Shown here piece after piece: positions 15,720 through 24,225 of a DNA stretch of 55,249 nucleotides. The notes below the pieces were generated by a model, which saw only the letters and a program-made list of their open reading frames with translations, did not search any database and was not told the DNA's origin. The stretch is from Deltaproteobacteria bacterium. GTDB lineage: Bacteria > Desulfobacterota > Desulfovibrionia > Desulfovibrionales > Desulfovibrionaceae. The position numbers and the translations under genes were made by a program. The stretch's first letter is position 1. Every line of letters begins with the position of its first letter. Location of the stretch: positions 1 through 55,249 of the forward strand of contig SAAX01000009.1 in the NCBI GenBank assembly GCA_009929215.1, read 5' to 3'.

Positions 15720-18536
15720 ATGAGCGATTATAAAAAAACATTGAACCTGCCTCAGACCGCCTTTCCCATGAAAGCAAACCTGGCCCAGCGTGAGCCGGAA
15801 ACCCTGAAAAAATGGGATACCATTAACAGCTACGAGGCCATGGTTGAGGCTTCTGGCAGCAAGGGAACCTATGTGCTGCACGATGGCCCGCCTTACGCCA
15901 ACGGGCACATCCACATGGGCACGGCGCTGAACAAGATTCTCAAGGATATTATTGTAAAATCGCGCAACATGGCGGGCTTTGCCTCGCGCTATGTTCCCGG
16001 CTGGGACTGCCACGGCCTGCCCATCGAGCACAAGGTCGAGCAGGAACTGAAAGAAAAGAAAAAGACCCTGCCCGCCCATGTGGTGCGCAAGCTCTGCCGC
16101 GAATACGCTTCCAAGTGGATCGACGTGCAGCGCAAGGAATTTCGCCGCCTTGGTGTGCTTGGCAACTGGGAAGATCCCTACATGAGCATGCGCCCCACCT
16201 ACGAGGCTGCCACCGCTCGTGAGCTTGCCAACTTTGTGGAAACCGGCGGCGTCATGCGCTCCAAAAAGCCCATCTACTGGTGCTGCTCGTGCCACACGGC
16301 CCTTGCCGAAGCCGAGGTTGAATACTACGACCACACCTCGCCCTCCATCTTTGTGCGCTTTCCGCTCAAGGACGAAGGCCTGAAAAACGTATTTTCCGCA
16401 GCCGACCCCGCCCGCGCCTTTGTGGTTATCTGGACCACCACGCCCTGGACCCTGCCGGACAACATGGCCGTCTGCCTGCACCCCGAATTTACCTATGTGC
16501 TTGTGCAGGCTGGCGACGCCCAGTATGTGCTGGCCGAAGAACTGCTGGCCTCGTGCGCCGAGCAGTTTGGCTGGAGCGACCCGCAGATTCTTGGCCGCGC
16601 CACCGGCGATCAGCTCGAGGGCCTCAAGGCCCAGCACCCCTTCTACAACCGCGTGTCGCCCATCATTCTGGGCCAGCACGTCACCCTTGAGGCTGGCACG
16701 GGCTGCGTGCACACCGCCCCCGGCCATGGCCGCGAAGACTACGAAGTGGGCCTCAAGTACGGCCTCGAAATCTATTCGCCCATGGACGATGCGGGCCGCT
16801 TTTTGCCCACGGTAGAGTTTTTTGCCGGGCTGAATGTTTTTGAAGCCAACCCCAAGGTTATCGAAAAGCTTGAAGAAGTCGGCGCTCTGCTGCGCCAGGC
16901 CAAGATCAAACACTCGTACCCGCACTGCTGGCGCTGCAAGCAGCCGGTCATTTTCCGCGCCACCACCCAGTGGTTTATCAGCATGGAAAAGAACGACCTG
17001 CGTGGCCGCGCCCTCAAGGCCATTGACGAGCAGGTGCGCTGGATCCCCGCCTGGGGCCGCGAGCGCATCCACAACATGATCGAATTCCGCCCCGACTGGT
17101 GCATCTCGCGTCAGCGGCAGTGGGGTGTGCCCATCATGGCCTTGCTGTGCGAAGACTGCGGCGAAGCCTGGAACGACCCCAAATGGATGCGCGACATCTG
17201 CGACAAATTTGCCCAGCACCCCACGGGCTGCGACTACTGGTACGAGGCCGATCTGGCCGAAATCGTGCCCCAGGGCCTTGCCTGCCCGCACTGCGGCGGT
17301 AACCACTGGAAACGCGAAACCGACATTCTGGATGTGTGGTTTGACTCTGGCACCAGCTTTGCTGCCGTGCTTGAGCAGCGCCCGGAACTGGCCTACCCCG
17401 CCGACCTGTACCTGGAAGGTTCTGACCAGCACCGTGGCTGGTTCCACAGCTCGCTCCTGGTCAGCGAGGGCACGCGCAAGCGGGCTCCCTACAAGGCGGT
17501 GCTCACCCACGGCTATGTGGTGGACGGCGAAGGCCGCAAGATGTCCAAATCCATTGGCAACGTCATTGCGCCGCAAGAGCTGATTGAAAAGTTCGGTGCA
17601 GAAATTGTGCGTCTGTGGGTTTCGTCTGTGGAATACCGCGAAGATATTCGCATTTCAGACGAAATTCTGGGCCGCCTGGTGGATGCCTACCGCCGTATTC
17701 GCAATACCTGCCGCTATCTTCTGGGCAACCTTGAAGGCATGGGCCAGAATGATCTGCTGCCCCTGGGCGACCTGCTGCCGCTCGACCGCTTTGCCCTTGA
17801 TGCTGCCGCCCGTGTGCACGACCGTGTGCAGCAGGCCTATATGGATTTTGACTTCCACAAGGTCTACCACACCCTGCACAACTACTGCGTGACCGATCTT
17901 TCGTCCATGTATCTGGATATTCTGAAAGACCGCCTCTACGCATCGGGCCCCACCAGCACCGAACGCCGCTCTGCGCAAACTGCCATGTGGCACATACTCA
18001 GCATGCTGCTGCGCGACATGGCCCCGGTGCTCTCGTTTACGGCAGAGGAAATTTACGCCCACCTGCCTGAAAGCCTGCGCGGCACGGCCCCCACGGTCTT
18101 TGCCCTACAACCGGTCGATTCCGCTCCCTTCCTGCTTGACGAAGGCAAGCGCGACGACTGGACAGTGCTCACCGCCGTGCGCGGTGCTGCCACCAAGGCC
18201 ATTGAGCCCATGCGCCGTGACGGCGTGATCGGCCATTCGCTCGACACGCGCGTGACCCTTTTTGTGGCCGACGAACTGCGCCAGCGCATAGAGGGGCTGA
18301 ATACCGACCTGCGTGCCTTCTGCATTGTTTCGCAGATTGCCTTGCAGCCTCTTGCAAACGCCCCGCAGGACGCCTACCGCGATGAAGAAATAGCCGGACT
18401 GGCCATTGGGATTGAAAAGGCCCACGGCGAAAAATGCGAACGCTGCTGGATTTACAGCACAGAGCTTGGCACGGATGCGGAACATCCCACGCTGTGCCCG
18501 CGCTGCGCCGCTGTCATCAAGGGCATGGAAGCGTAA
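15720..18536 (+). CDS. ileS: Isoleucyl-tRNA synthetase
   Basis: This 938-residue class I synthetase charges tRNA-Ile. The HIGH-type motif is GHIHMG (about residues 61-66) in [15 protein letters not shown], and KMSKS appears as [11 protein letters not shown] (around residue 605). The editing (CP1) domain lies between them, with [11 protein letters not shown] and [10 protein letters not shown]. The C-terminal zinc ribbon is [11 protein letters not shown] followed by CPRCAAV. Length fits the bacterial family. lspA follows after 5 bp, a common ileS-lspA order. Confidence 0.97.
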   Translation: MSDYKKTLNLPQTAFPMKANLAQREPETLKKWDTINSYEAMVEASGSKGTYVLHDGPPYANGHIHMGTALNKILKDIIVKSRNMAGFASRYVPGWDCHGLPIEHKVEQELKEKKKTLPAHVVRKLCREYASKWIDVQRKEFRRLGVLGNWEDPYMSMRPTYEAATARELANFVETGGVMRSKKPIYWCCSCHTALAEAEVEYYDHTSPSIFVRFPLKDEGLKNVFSAADPARAFVVIWTTTPWTLPDNMAVCLHPEFTYVLVQAGDAQYVLAEELLASCAEQFGWSDPQILGRATGDQLEGLKAQHPFYNRVSPIILGQHVTLEAGTGCVHTAPGHGREDYEVGLKYGLEIYSPMDDAGRFLPTVEFFAGLNVFEANPKVIEKLEEVGALLRQAKIKHSYPHCWRCKQPVIFRATTQWFISMEKNDLRGRALKAIDEQVRWIPAWGRERIHNMIEFRPDWCISRQRQWGVPIMALLCEDCGEAWNDPKWMRDICDKFAQHPTGCDYWYEADLAEIVPQGLACPHCGGNHWKRETDILDVWFDSGTSFAAVLEQRPELAYPADLYLEGSDQHRGWFHSSLLVSEGTRKRAPYKAVLTHGYVVDGEGRKMSKSIGNVIAPQELIEKFGAEIVRLWVSSVEYREDIRISDEILGRLVDAYRRIRNTCRYLLGNLEGMGQNDLLPLGDLLPLDRFALDAAARVHDRVQQAYMDFDFHKVYHTLHNYCVTDLSSMYLDILKDRLYASGPTSTERRSAQTAMWHILSMLLRDMAPVLSFTAEEIYAHLPESLRGTAPTVFALQPVDSAPFLLDEGKRDDWTVLTAVRGAATKAIEPMRRDGVIGHSLDTRVTLFVADELRQRIEGLNTDLRAFCIVSQIALQPLANAPQDAYRDEEIAGLAIGIEKAHGEKCERCWIYSTELGTDAEHPTLCPRCAAVIKGMEA

Positions 18537-18541
18537 CACTC

Positions 18542-19069
18542 ATGCCAAGGCGCTACAGCATACTCGGCATTGCGGCCATTGTTGCCATGGTTCTTGACCA
18601 GGCCAGCAAGTGGGCCGTGATGCAATACATACCAGAGCACAGGCCCATCACGGTTATTACGGGTGTGTTTGATCTGGTGAATATCCGCAATCGGGGCGCG
18701 GCATTTGGCTTTTTGAACAGGTCTGACATTGAGTGGCAGTTTTGGCTGTTTCTCGTTGCCACGGTTGTGGCGGTGTGGGCCATCATTATGCTGGTGCGCA
18801 GTTCTGATGAAGACCCCTGGTTGTTTACGGCCCTGGGGCTTGTGATGGGCGGAGCCCTCGGCAATCTGGTTGACCGCGTGCGCTTTCGAGCTGTGGTGGA
18901 CTTTTTGGATGTTTATTGGGGCGACTGGCACTGGCCTGCCTTTAACGTGGCCGATTCGGCCATATTTGTGGGCGCGCTGCTAGCCTGCCTGATTCTCTGG
19001 CGCAAGCCCCAGGCTGCTGCCGGTGACAAAGGCGGCAAACCAACCCCCAGCAAGGGAGGAACCGCATGA
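18542..19069 (+). CDS. lspA: Lipoprotein signal peptidase LspA
   Basis: LspA cleaves the signal peptide of prolipoproteins after lipidation. The 175-residue protein has four membrane segments and the two catalytic aspartates, seen in [13 protein letters not shown] (D120) and FNVADSA (D138). The conserved NRGAAFGFL motif (about residues 50-58) is present. The frame is open upstream into ileS; the ATG at 18542 is chosen for length. Its stop overlaps the next gene as ATGA. A likely substrate, the YbgF-like lipoprotein, is two genes downstream. Confidence 0.95.
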   Translation: MPRRYSILGIAAIVAMVLDQASKWAVMQYIPEHRPITVITGVFDLVNIRNRGAAFGFLNRSDIEWQFWLFLVATVVAVWAIIMLVRSSDEDPWLFTALGLVMGGALGNLVDRVRFRAVVDFLDVYWGDWHWPAFNVADSAIFVGALLACLILWRKPQAAAGDKGGKPTPSKGGTA

Positions 19070-19272
19070 TTTTTCATTGGTGGCATGTGCTTGTAGTAAT
19101 GTTCCCCATGATTCCTACCTTGTGGAGCATTCTGCATATTTGGGGACACGAGTTTGAAAACCCGCAGCAACGCGCCCTGTGGCTTGTGCTGGTAGTTTTT
19201 CTGCCGATCGTGGGTGGCATCATTTATATTTTCACCGGACGCAAAAAAGCTCTGGGAAAAGTGCAAAATTGA
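19066..19272 (+). CDS. PLDc_N-domain small membrane protein
   Basis: This 68-residue protein has two membrane segments (about residues 5-24 and 39-57) and a basic tail (RKKALGKV). It resembles the N-terminal domain found in cardiolipin synthases (PLDc_N), but no phospholipase domain follows, so it is a stand-alone version. Its start overlaps the lspA stop by ATGA, so it is translationally coupled to lspA. Function is unknown. Confidence 0.8.
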   Translation: MIFHWWHVLVVMFPMIPTLWSILHIWGHEFENPQQRALWLVLVVFLPIVGGIIYIFTGRKKALGKVQN

Positions 19273-19283
19273 AAGAGGGTACT

Positions 19284-20312
19284 ATGCGCACACTCCGTTA
19301 TTTGTACATTCTGACACTGGCCTGTGCGGCTCTGCCCCTGAGCGGCTGCGTGGGCGGCAGCACCAGCAGCGGCGGCAGCAGCAGCAACTTGTCTGTTGAA
19401 CAGCAGGTGCAGCAGCACGACATGCAGCTGCGCCAGATGCAACCGGCTCAGGCCGATGCCTGGAACCAGCTTCAGACCTTGCGCCAGGAAGTAAACACGC
19501 TCAAGGGACAACTTGATGATATTCAGAATGCCGGTGGCGCACATGCCCTTGTGGCCCGCGTACGCGCGCACGACGAAGCCCTGCGGCAGGTCGAGCGAAG
19601 CATGGCGCTGAACCTGAATCTGGGTGAGCCCATGAGCAGCGGCAGCTCTGGCTCCACGGCCCAGTACACCCCCCAGGCAGCTCCTCAGGTGGCTCCCCAG
19701 GCCGCGCCAGCTTTCAGCCAACCCGGCTATGGTCAGCCCAGCTATGGTCAGCAGCCCTCTTACGGGCAGGCCGCTGCGGGTGGCATGGCAGCAGGTTCGG
19801 TCGGCTATGCGGCAGCATCTGCTGGTGGAGATCAAGGTGGGGTGTCAAACCCACCTCAGGGCGTCATCAATCCCAGCTCCAGCACCTGGGGCCAGCCCAG
19901 CCCCCAGCCCGAACCCCAGATTCAGGCCCCCAAAAAGGATATTTCGCTGGCGCTTTTTGACGCAGGCGTAAACTCGTACAATGCCAGAAAGTACGATGAA
20001 GCCCAGCGCTCGTTTTCTGACTTTCTGAAAAATTATAAAGACCACAGCCAGGCCCCCGAAGCCCAGTACTATCTGGCCGAGTGCTACTTCCAACGCAACC
20101 AGTTTGCCGATGCGGCGCTGGCTTATGACGCGGTCATCAAAAAGTACCCCTCCTCGTCCAGCGCGCCCGGTGCGTATCTCAAGCAGGGTATCAGCTTCAG
20201 CAAACTTAATCAGGGTGCAGCAGCCAAGGCCCGCCTTGAAGAACTGATCAAAAAGTATCCCAATTCGCCCGAAGCGGCCCGCGCCAAGACCTTTCTCAAA
20301 ACGAACAAGTAG
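19284..20312 (+). CDS. CpoB/YbgF-like lipoprotein with TPR repeats
   Basis: This 342-residue lipoprotein has an N-terminal signal with the lipobox LSGC (cysteine at about residue 20). A short coiled coil (about 35-75) is followed by a low-complexity stretch rich in Gln, Pro, Gly and Tyr, including PSYGQ repeats. The C-terminal 120 residues form TPR-like repeats (SLALFDAGVNSYNARKYDEAQ, AQYYLAECYFQRNQF). This order matches YbgF/CpoB, which coordinates peptidoglycan synthesis with outer-membrane constriction through Tol-Pal. No tol or pal gene is in the window. The ATG at 19284 has an AGAGGG site. Confidence 0.85.
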   Translation: MRTLRYLYILTLACAALPLSGCVGGSTSSGGSSSNLSVEQQVQQHDMQLRQMQPAQADAWNQLQTLRQEVNTLKGQLDDIQNAGGAHALVARVRAHDEALRQVERSMALNLNLGEPMSSGSSGSTAQYTPQAAPQVAPQAAPAFSQPGYGQPSYGQQPSYGQAAAGGMAAGSVGYAAASAGGDQGGVSNPPQGVINPSSSTWGQPSPQPEPQIQAPKKDISLALFDAGVNSYNARKYDEAQRSFSDFLKNYKDHSQAPEAQYYLAECYFQRNQFADAALAYDAVIKKYPSSSSAPGAYLKQGISFSKLNQGAAAKARLEELIKKYPNSPEAARAKTFLKTNK

Positions 20313-20317
20313 CGTAA

Positions 20318-20352
20318 AATGCTCTGTCGTGCGCTTGCACGGCAGAGCATTT
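20318..20352 (+). terminator. Probable terminator after the YbgF-like gene
   Basis: The hairpin has arms ATGCTCTG and CAGAGCAT extended by CGTGC/GCACG around a short loop. A TTT run follows, which is short, so it may also act as an mRNA-stabilising stem between this gene and cheZ. Confidence 0.55.
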
Positions 20353-20396
20353 ATAGACATACCAACTTAACCGCGCCGCGCGCAAAGGGGACGGGC

Positions 20397-21026
20397 ATGA
20401 GCGAACAAAAGCCCGAAGCCGCTATTTATAAGCAGATCAGCACAGAAATGCGTCAGGGTCTAAAAGACATCTATCAGCGCGTTTCTGCTGCTTCCAAAGG
20501 TCAGCCACTGCCCCCCCGCAATCCCGACGCCCTTTTTCTTGAGGCTTCAAGCCAGCTTGATGAAGTGCTGAAAGACACGGAAGCTGCCGCAATGACCATC
20601 ATGGAAATTGTGGAGCGACATATTGAGCTTCAGGAGAAAAACACAGAACTGCTCGGCGGGCTGGATGCTGGTGCGGCCAATGCAGCCCCGCTGGCGCAAC
20701 TTGCAGCCAACAACAGCCTCCTTGGCGATGATCTTTCGGCTCTGCTCACTGCCCTGAGCTTTCAGGACATCACGGGCCAGCGCATCAAGCGGGTTGTTTC
20801 TGCCCTGAGTCAGATAGAGTCCATGGTTGTGGAACTCTACGTTTCATCCGGTCTGCTTTTGGACGCTGCGGATAAAAACCCCTCCAAAAACGTGGATGAG
20901 TTGCACGACGAAGCGCGTCAGGCGGTGAAGGAATTCAACCAGGGACGCGGCGAGCTTAAAGGGCCTGACAAGGCTGGTGTATCGCAGGGAGCCATTGACG
21001 ATATGCTCTCGCAGCTTGGCCTGTAA
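20397..21026 (+). CDS. cheZ: CheZ-family CheY-P phosphatase
   Basis: CheZ dephosphorylates the chemotaxis response regulator CheY. The 209-residue protein is mostly helical with the family active-site segment LSFQDITGQRIKRV (glutamine at about residue 123) and a C-terminal CheY-binding helix SQGAIDDMLSQLGL, equivalent to the E. coli tail. The frame is open upstream; the ATG at 20397 follows AAGGGG. It sits apart from any other che gene, so it is probably an isolated cheZ. A terminator follows. Confidence 0.87.
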   Translation: MSEQKPEAAIYKQISTEMRQGLKDIYQRVSAASKGQPLPPRNPDALFLEASSQLDEVLKDTEAAAMTIMEIVERHIELQEKNTELLGGLDAGAANAAPLAQLAANNSLLGDDLSALLTALSFQDITGQRIKRVVSALSQIESMVVELYVSSGLLLDAADKNPSKNVDELHDEARQAVKEFNQGRGELKGPDKAGVSQGAIDDMLSQLGL

Positions 21027-21060
21027 TCGGCTGCTGGCTGCCCGACCCAAGGCATCTTTA

Positions 21061-21087
21061 AGGGCGTTGCAAAACGCCCTTTTTTTG
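21061..21087 (+). terminator. Terminator of cheZ
   Basis: A perfect 8-bp stem (AGGGCGTT/AACGCCCT) with a GCAA loop is followed by a seven-T run. It lies 34 bp past the stop codon. Confidence 0.9.
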
Positions 21088-21306
21088 CGCCCGCCGTCTG
21101 CCCCTCTGCCCGCCAAATGGCAACAGAAAGCAGCGTGTTGCCTGCGCCGATAGCCTGTTAGGAATGCCGTATGGCTGTGATTACAGGACAATAGCATAGT
21201 TCAGCTGCATCTCGGTCAGCCTTTTGGTGGTGACAATTGCCACCAGCCCTCACGCAAGACAGCAGCACGGCCCGTTCAGAAGCATTAACATGAGCACGGG
21301 CAGGGC

Positions 21307-21402
21307 CGAACAGCCGCAACCATGTATGACGTGACGGGACACGACTGTGGGCGCCGATGCGCCCATGACAAACCTTTGCACCCTACTCGCGGCGGCTGTT
21401 CG
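21307..21402. repeat. Nested inverted repeat, possible structured RNA
   Basis: Arms CGAACAGCCGC (21307-21317) and GCGGCTGTTCG (21392-21402) pair perfectly over 11 bp. Inside them GGGCGC-CGAT-GCGCCC (21349-21364) makes a second stem. The strand and function are not decided. Confidence 0.35.
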
Positions 21403-21453
21403 CTGCCACAGTGGCTCGAAACGAACATTGCGGCGCAGTTCACCACGCGGAGG

Positions 21454-21507
21454 CTGTGTAGCAAACAACAAAGGCCCCATGCGGGGCCTTTGTTGTTTGC
21501 TACACAG
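21454..21507 (-). terminator. Perfect 25-bp hairpin after the tetraheme cytochrome gene
   Basis: Positions 21454-21478 pair perfectly with 21483-21507 around a 4-nt loop. The core is AAAGGCCCC/GGGGCCTTT followed by a T-rich GTTGTTTG, so it can serve as a terminator on both strands. It lies 27 bp past the cytochrome stop codon. The stem is unusually long for an intrinsic terminator. Confidence 0.7.
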
Positions 21508-21533
21508 GGCATACACCCTGCGCGAATTTCAGC

Positions 21534-21965
21534 TTACTGCTTTTTGGCAGCTTCGCGGGCGCTGGCAGCCATGTGGCAGGGGCGGCAGCCCTTGAACTTG
21601 GCTCCGTACTTGGCGGGATTTTCCTGCGCCTTTTGCGAGTGACAGCCGTAGCACGAACGGTCGCCGTTCTTGGAGTGGAAGGCCATGAACATGCTCATGG
21701 AGTCACGTTCACGCGCGCCGGGGGTGGCGTGACATTCGGTACAGGCAACGTAACGATTGTCACCGCTCATTTCGTGGTGGCAGTGCATGCAGTTGATGCC
21801 TTTATGCGCCGTATGGGGAAACATAACACTCATGCGAGGGGATGTGCCACCAGGGATCTCAATGGGCTTTTTGATGACCTGCGACATTTCCTTGATATCA
21901 CGCGCCTGCGCCGCGCCAGCACACACCAGGCTCAACGCAAGCAGCAACAAGGTCACATATTTCAT
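21534..21965 (-). CDS. fdhC: Tetraheme cytochrome c of the formate dehydrogenase cluster (FdhABC3 type)
   Basis: This 143-residue periplasmic cytochrome has a signal peptide (about residues 1-21, ending AQA) and four CXXCH motifs at C59, C75, C105 and C127, all of the plain CXXCH type. Histidines upstream (H51, H54, H64 and H97) can serve as axial ligands. Its place after fdhE in the same strand matches the cytochrome subunit of the D. desulfuricans type formate dehydrogenase, which passes electrons from FdhAB to the cytochrome pool. A GGAGGA site stands before the ATG. A 249-bp gap separates it from fdhE. Other c3-like cytochromes could look similar, so the subunit role is inferred from position. 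Confidence 0.82.
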   Translation of the reverse strand: MKYVTLLLLALSLVCAGAAQARDIKEMSQVIKKPIEIPGGTSPRMSVMFPHTAHKGINCMHCHHEMSGDNRYVACTECHATPGARERDSMSMFMAFHSKNGDRSCYGCHSQKAQENPAKYGAKFKGCRPCHMAASAREAAKKQ

Positions 21966-22214
21966 CAGTAATTCCTCCTACTGGGTTCGTAAAGCTCAGG
22001 AGCCTGGCCCCCGACTCGCCATAGGCGTCAAAACACCACTATCACCAATCACCACGTCGGTTGTTTTACCCTAGAATGCCACGCATGTGCAATCTTTAAA
22101 GATATCCATACCGGGGACATTTAAACAGTTCAACACGCCGACCTAAATATTGTATTCACCCGTTGCCTGCCTGACAACAGCACCTGATATTTCTGCTGTT
22201 GCTGGCAAAATCTG

Positions 22215-23168
22215 CTAAAACATATTCCAAAACGAAGGTTTGACCGGTTTGAGCTTTCTGCGGGCCGCCACCATATCCAGATGCATCATGCCAAGGGCCA
22301 ACGCATCAAGATTTGGAACAAATTCGCGCTCTCGCAAATCTACAGCCGGGCAGTACGACTTGCACTTGGTGCACCAATCGAGCCGTTCACCGTGGGCAGC
22401 CATGCCGCTTTCGCGCAACAGCTCCATAACGCCGCTGCCTTCTTCGCCGCATGCGGGGCACGCGCCGCGCCGATACTTCCAGTCTGCGCCACATGTGCCG
22501 CAGTGCAGGTGTTTTTTACCACCACCGCCAGCAAGAAAGGCATTTTTTTCATCAATGGAGGGCTTGTCCATCCAGCCCATTGTGGGCAGCGCGCCGCACA
22601 TGGGGCAATAGCCCTGCCGCCACACATCGCCCACTTCCCACGGGGCTTCATCGCCCGCCGCCACCACAAGCGCAGTCAGCGCACGCAATACGGGTGCGAC
22701 AATAAATCCTGCCACAAAGTGCAGCACCAGTGGGTCGACATCAATTTTTTCGGCCAGCCCTTCAAGCGATTTTTTGTTGCCTGAGGCAACGGCGACCACA
22801 AGCTCTTCAGCCTGTTGCGCGTCAGCCTTGTCAGATTTCAAAAAAAAGCCTTCAAGAGCCTCCTTGTACGGAACCACGGCATCCATACGGCACAGCAGGG
22901 GCAACAGTTTTTCTGCGCTTGTGAGCACCGCCGGGGCAAATCCGGCAAAGGAGGCTCCCGCCAGCAGCGAAACACCCTGATCCATTCGTTCTGGCTGGCC
23001 CTGAGGCAATGCCATGCCCTGCTTTTTCAGGCTTTCAGTCAGCTCGTCAACAAGGTCTTCCTGCTTAGTGAGCAGCGGCTCAAAAGAGCGCAATACCGGC
23101 GCAAGCACAGGACGCCAGGTAATAACCTCTTCAAGGGTTTGGGCAACGGTTTGCCTTGTAGCAGCCAT
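22215..23168 (-). CDS. fdhE: Formate dehydrogenase accessory protein FdhE
   Basis: FdhE is a cytoplasmic rubredoxin-like assembly factor needed for active periplasmic formate dehydrogenase. This 317-residue protein has four CXXC pairs in its C-terminal half: CPMC, CGTC, CPAC and CTKC. These match the metal-binding knuckles of the family. The N-terminal half is helical. It stands between fdhB and the tetraheme cytochrome gene on the same strand. The 348-bp gap to fdhB holds a strong hairpin, which may separate or tune its expression. Confidence 0.93.
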   Translation of the reverse strand: MAATRQTVAQTLEEVITWRPVLAPVLRSFEPLLTKQEDLVDELTESLKKQGMALPQGQPERMDQGVSLLAGASFAGFAPAVLTSAEKLLPLLCRMDAVVPYKEALEGFFLKSDKADAQQAEELVVAVASGNKKSLEGLAEKIDVDPLVLHFVAGFIVAPVLRALTALVVAAGDEAPWEVGDVWRQGYCPMCGALPTMGWMDKPSIDEKNAFLAGGGGKKHLHCGTCGADWKYRRGACPACGEEGSGVMELLRESGMAAHGERLDWCTKCKSYCPAVDLREREFVPNLDALALGMMHLDMVAARRKLKPVKPSFWNMF

Positions 23169-23516
23169 TAATACTCCAATTGCCGGGGGTCTGCCCCGGC
23201 CGCTATCCAGAGCGGTTCTGCCTTGAAGAGCAAATTCAAGGTATTTTGCGGCTTATTAAGGCAACAGGCGCAAGCAATGCGCCATGCCTTCAAGGGGCTG
23301 CATACGCAGCCGCCCAAGCGGCCCCGGGGTGAACACGCTCTATCCAAGTGATGCAATAAACAGCGGGCCACACCAACAACGCAGAACCCACATACGGGGT
23401 ATGTGGCTTTGTCGATCTTGCCCAAATGGTGAACTAAAGCGAAAGATTTGCCAAGCCCCCGCTCTACATTTTCCGGCTCCCGCAGTGGTTAAACTGCGGG
23501 AGCCTTCAACACTCGC
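23169..23516. other. fdhB-fdhE intergenic region
   Basis: This stretch of 348 bp carries no clear gene; a short open frame running into fdhE is not supported by a ribosome-binding site. Its main feature is the hairpin at 23475-23504. The part next to fdhE has no evident promoter. Confidence 0.45.
23475..23504 (-). terminator. Strong hairpin just after fdhB
   Basis: A perfect 12-bp stem (GGCTCCCGCAGT and its complement) with a 6-nt loop starts 12 bp past the fdhB stop. There is no T-run on the minus strand, so it may stabilise the fdhAB mRNA or act as a weak terminator instead of a full stop. Confidence 0.5.
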
Positions 23517-24176
23517 CTACATAAAGGCGGCGTGTTCGTAGTAATGTTCTTTTTCTTCTGCCAGCAGGTAGATAACGCTCACATCCTGAACGTCTGCCAA
23601 AAATGCCTTGGGGAAGGTTTTTTTGACAACTTCAAGGCGCTTTTTGGCCATGGGCAGAATTTCTTCCCTTTCGCCAAAGGCCATGGTTCCCGTGGGGCAT
23701 GTTTTGACGCAGATGGGCAGCATGCCAGCATTCACGCGGTCAATACACATGTCGCACTTGGTCAGGCGCTTGGTCTTGGGATCAAGACGGGGAATGTTGT
23801 ATGGGCAGGCGTCAATGACAGCCTGTGCGTCTTGCGGGCTCAGCTTGGCGCTTTTTTCGGTGATGATAACCATACCGGTTTTGGCGTCCTTGATGATGGC
23901 CCCGGGCACTGCCATGTCGGCCACATCCTTGCAGATGGGCGTGAGGCAGTGGCGGCACTGGTCGGGAAAGAAGTTCCATACAACCGTGCCATCGGGCTTC
24001 ATGCGCTCGCGAAAACGAACAATTTTAAGATTGTTGGGGTTCAGATCCGGCGGATTCTGATGTGTGCCGCGCTGCTTGGTTTCATTGGCAGGCAGGTCAT
24101 GCCATTCCTTACAGGCCAACTGGCAGCCCCGGCATGCCGTGCACCGTGTGGTGTCGATCAAAAAAGTCTTCGGCAT
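23517..24176 (-). CDS. fdhB: Formate dehydrogenase iron-sulfur subunit FdhB
   Basis: FdhB carries electrons from the catalytic subunit to the cytochrome. The 219-residue protein has ferredoxin-type cysteine groups: C12-C22 (CTACRGCQLAC), CRHCLTPIC, CDMC with CVKTCP, and a separate CPYNIP, enough for three or four [4Fe-4S] clusters. It lacks a signal peptide and would be exported with FdhA, which has the twin-arginine signal. The ATG at 24176 has an AAGGAG site 8 bp upstream; a longer frame to 24200 is not preferred. fdhA ends 49 bp upstream. Confidence 0.95.
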   Translation of the reverse strand: MPKTFLIDTTRCTACRGCQLACKEWHDLPANETKQRGTHQNPPDLNPNNLKIVRFRERMKPDGTVVWNFFPDQCRHCLTPICKDVADMAVPGAIIKDAKTGMVIITEKSAKLSPQDAQAVIDACPYNIPRLDPKTKRLTKCDMCIDRVNAGMLPICVKTCPTGTMAFGEREEILPMAKKRLEVVKKTFPKAFLADVQDVSVIYLLAEEKEHYYEHAAFM

Positions 24177-24225
24177 AGCAATGCTCCTTGGCGGGCGCAC
24201 TCCCAGGTGGAGTGCGCCCGGCGTG

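Larger units (their letters stand above)
21088..21533. other. Convergent intergenic region with several inverted repeats
   Basis: No protein gene is seen between cheZ and the tetraheme cytochrome gene. The stretch holds a hairpin at 21226-21247 (TGGTGG/CCACCA), a long-range pairing of 21307-21317 with 21392-21402 (CGAACAGCCGC), a hairpin inside it at 21349-21364, and the 25-bp stem at 21454-21507. The open frames here are carried by these repeats and have no ribosome-binding site. Confidence 0.5.

Noticed and set aside
15654-17576. A 640-codon minus-strand frame opposite ileS
   Set aside because: Shadow of ileS; no start signal or family features.
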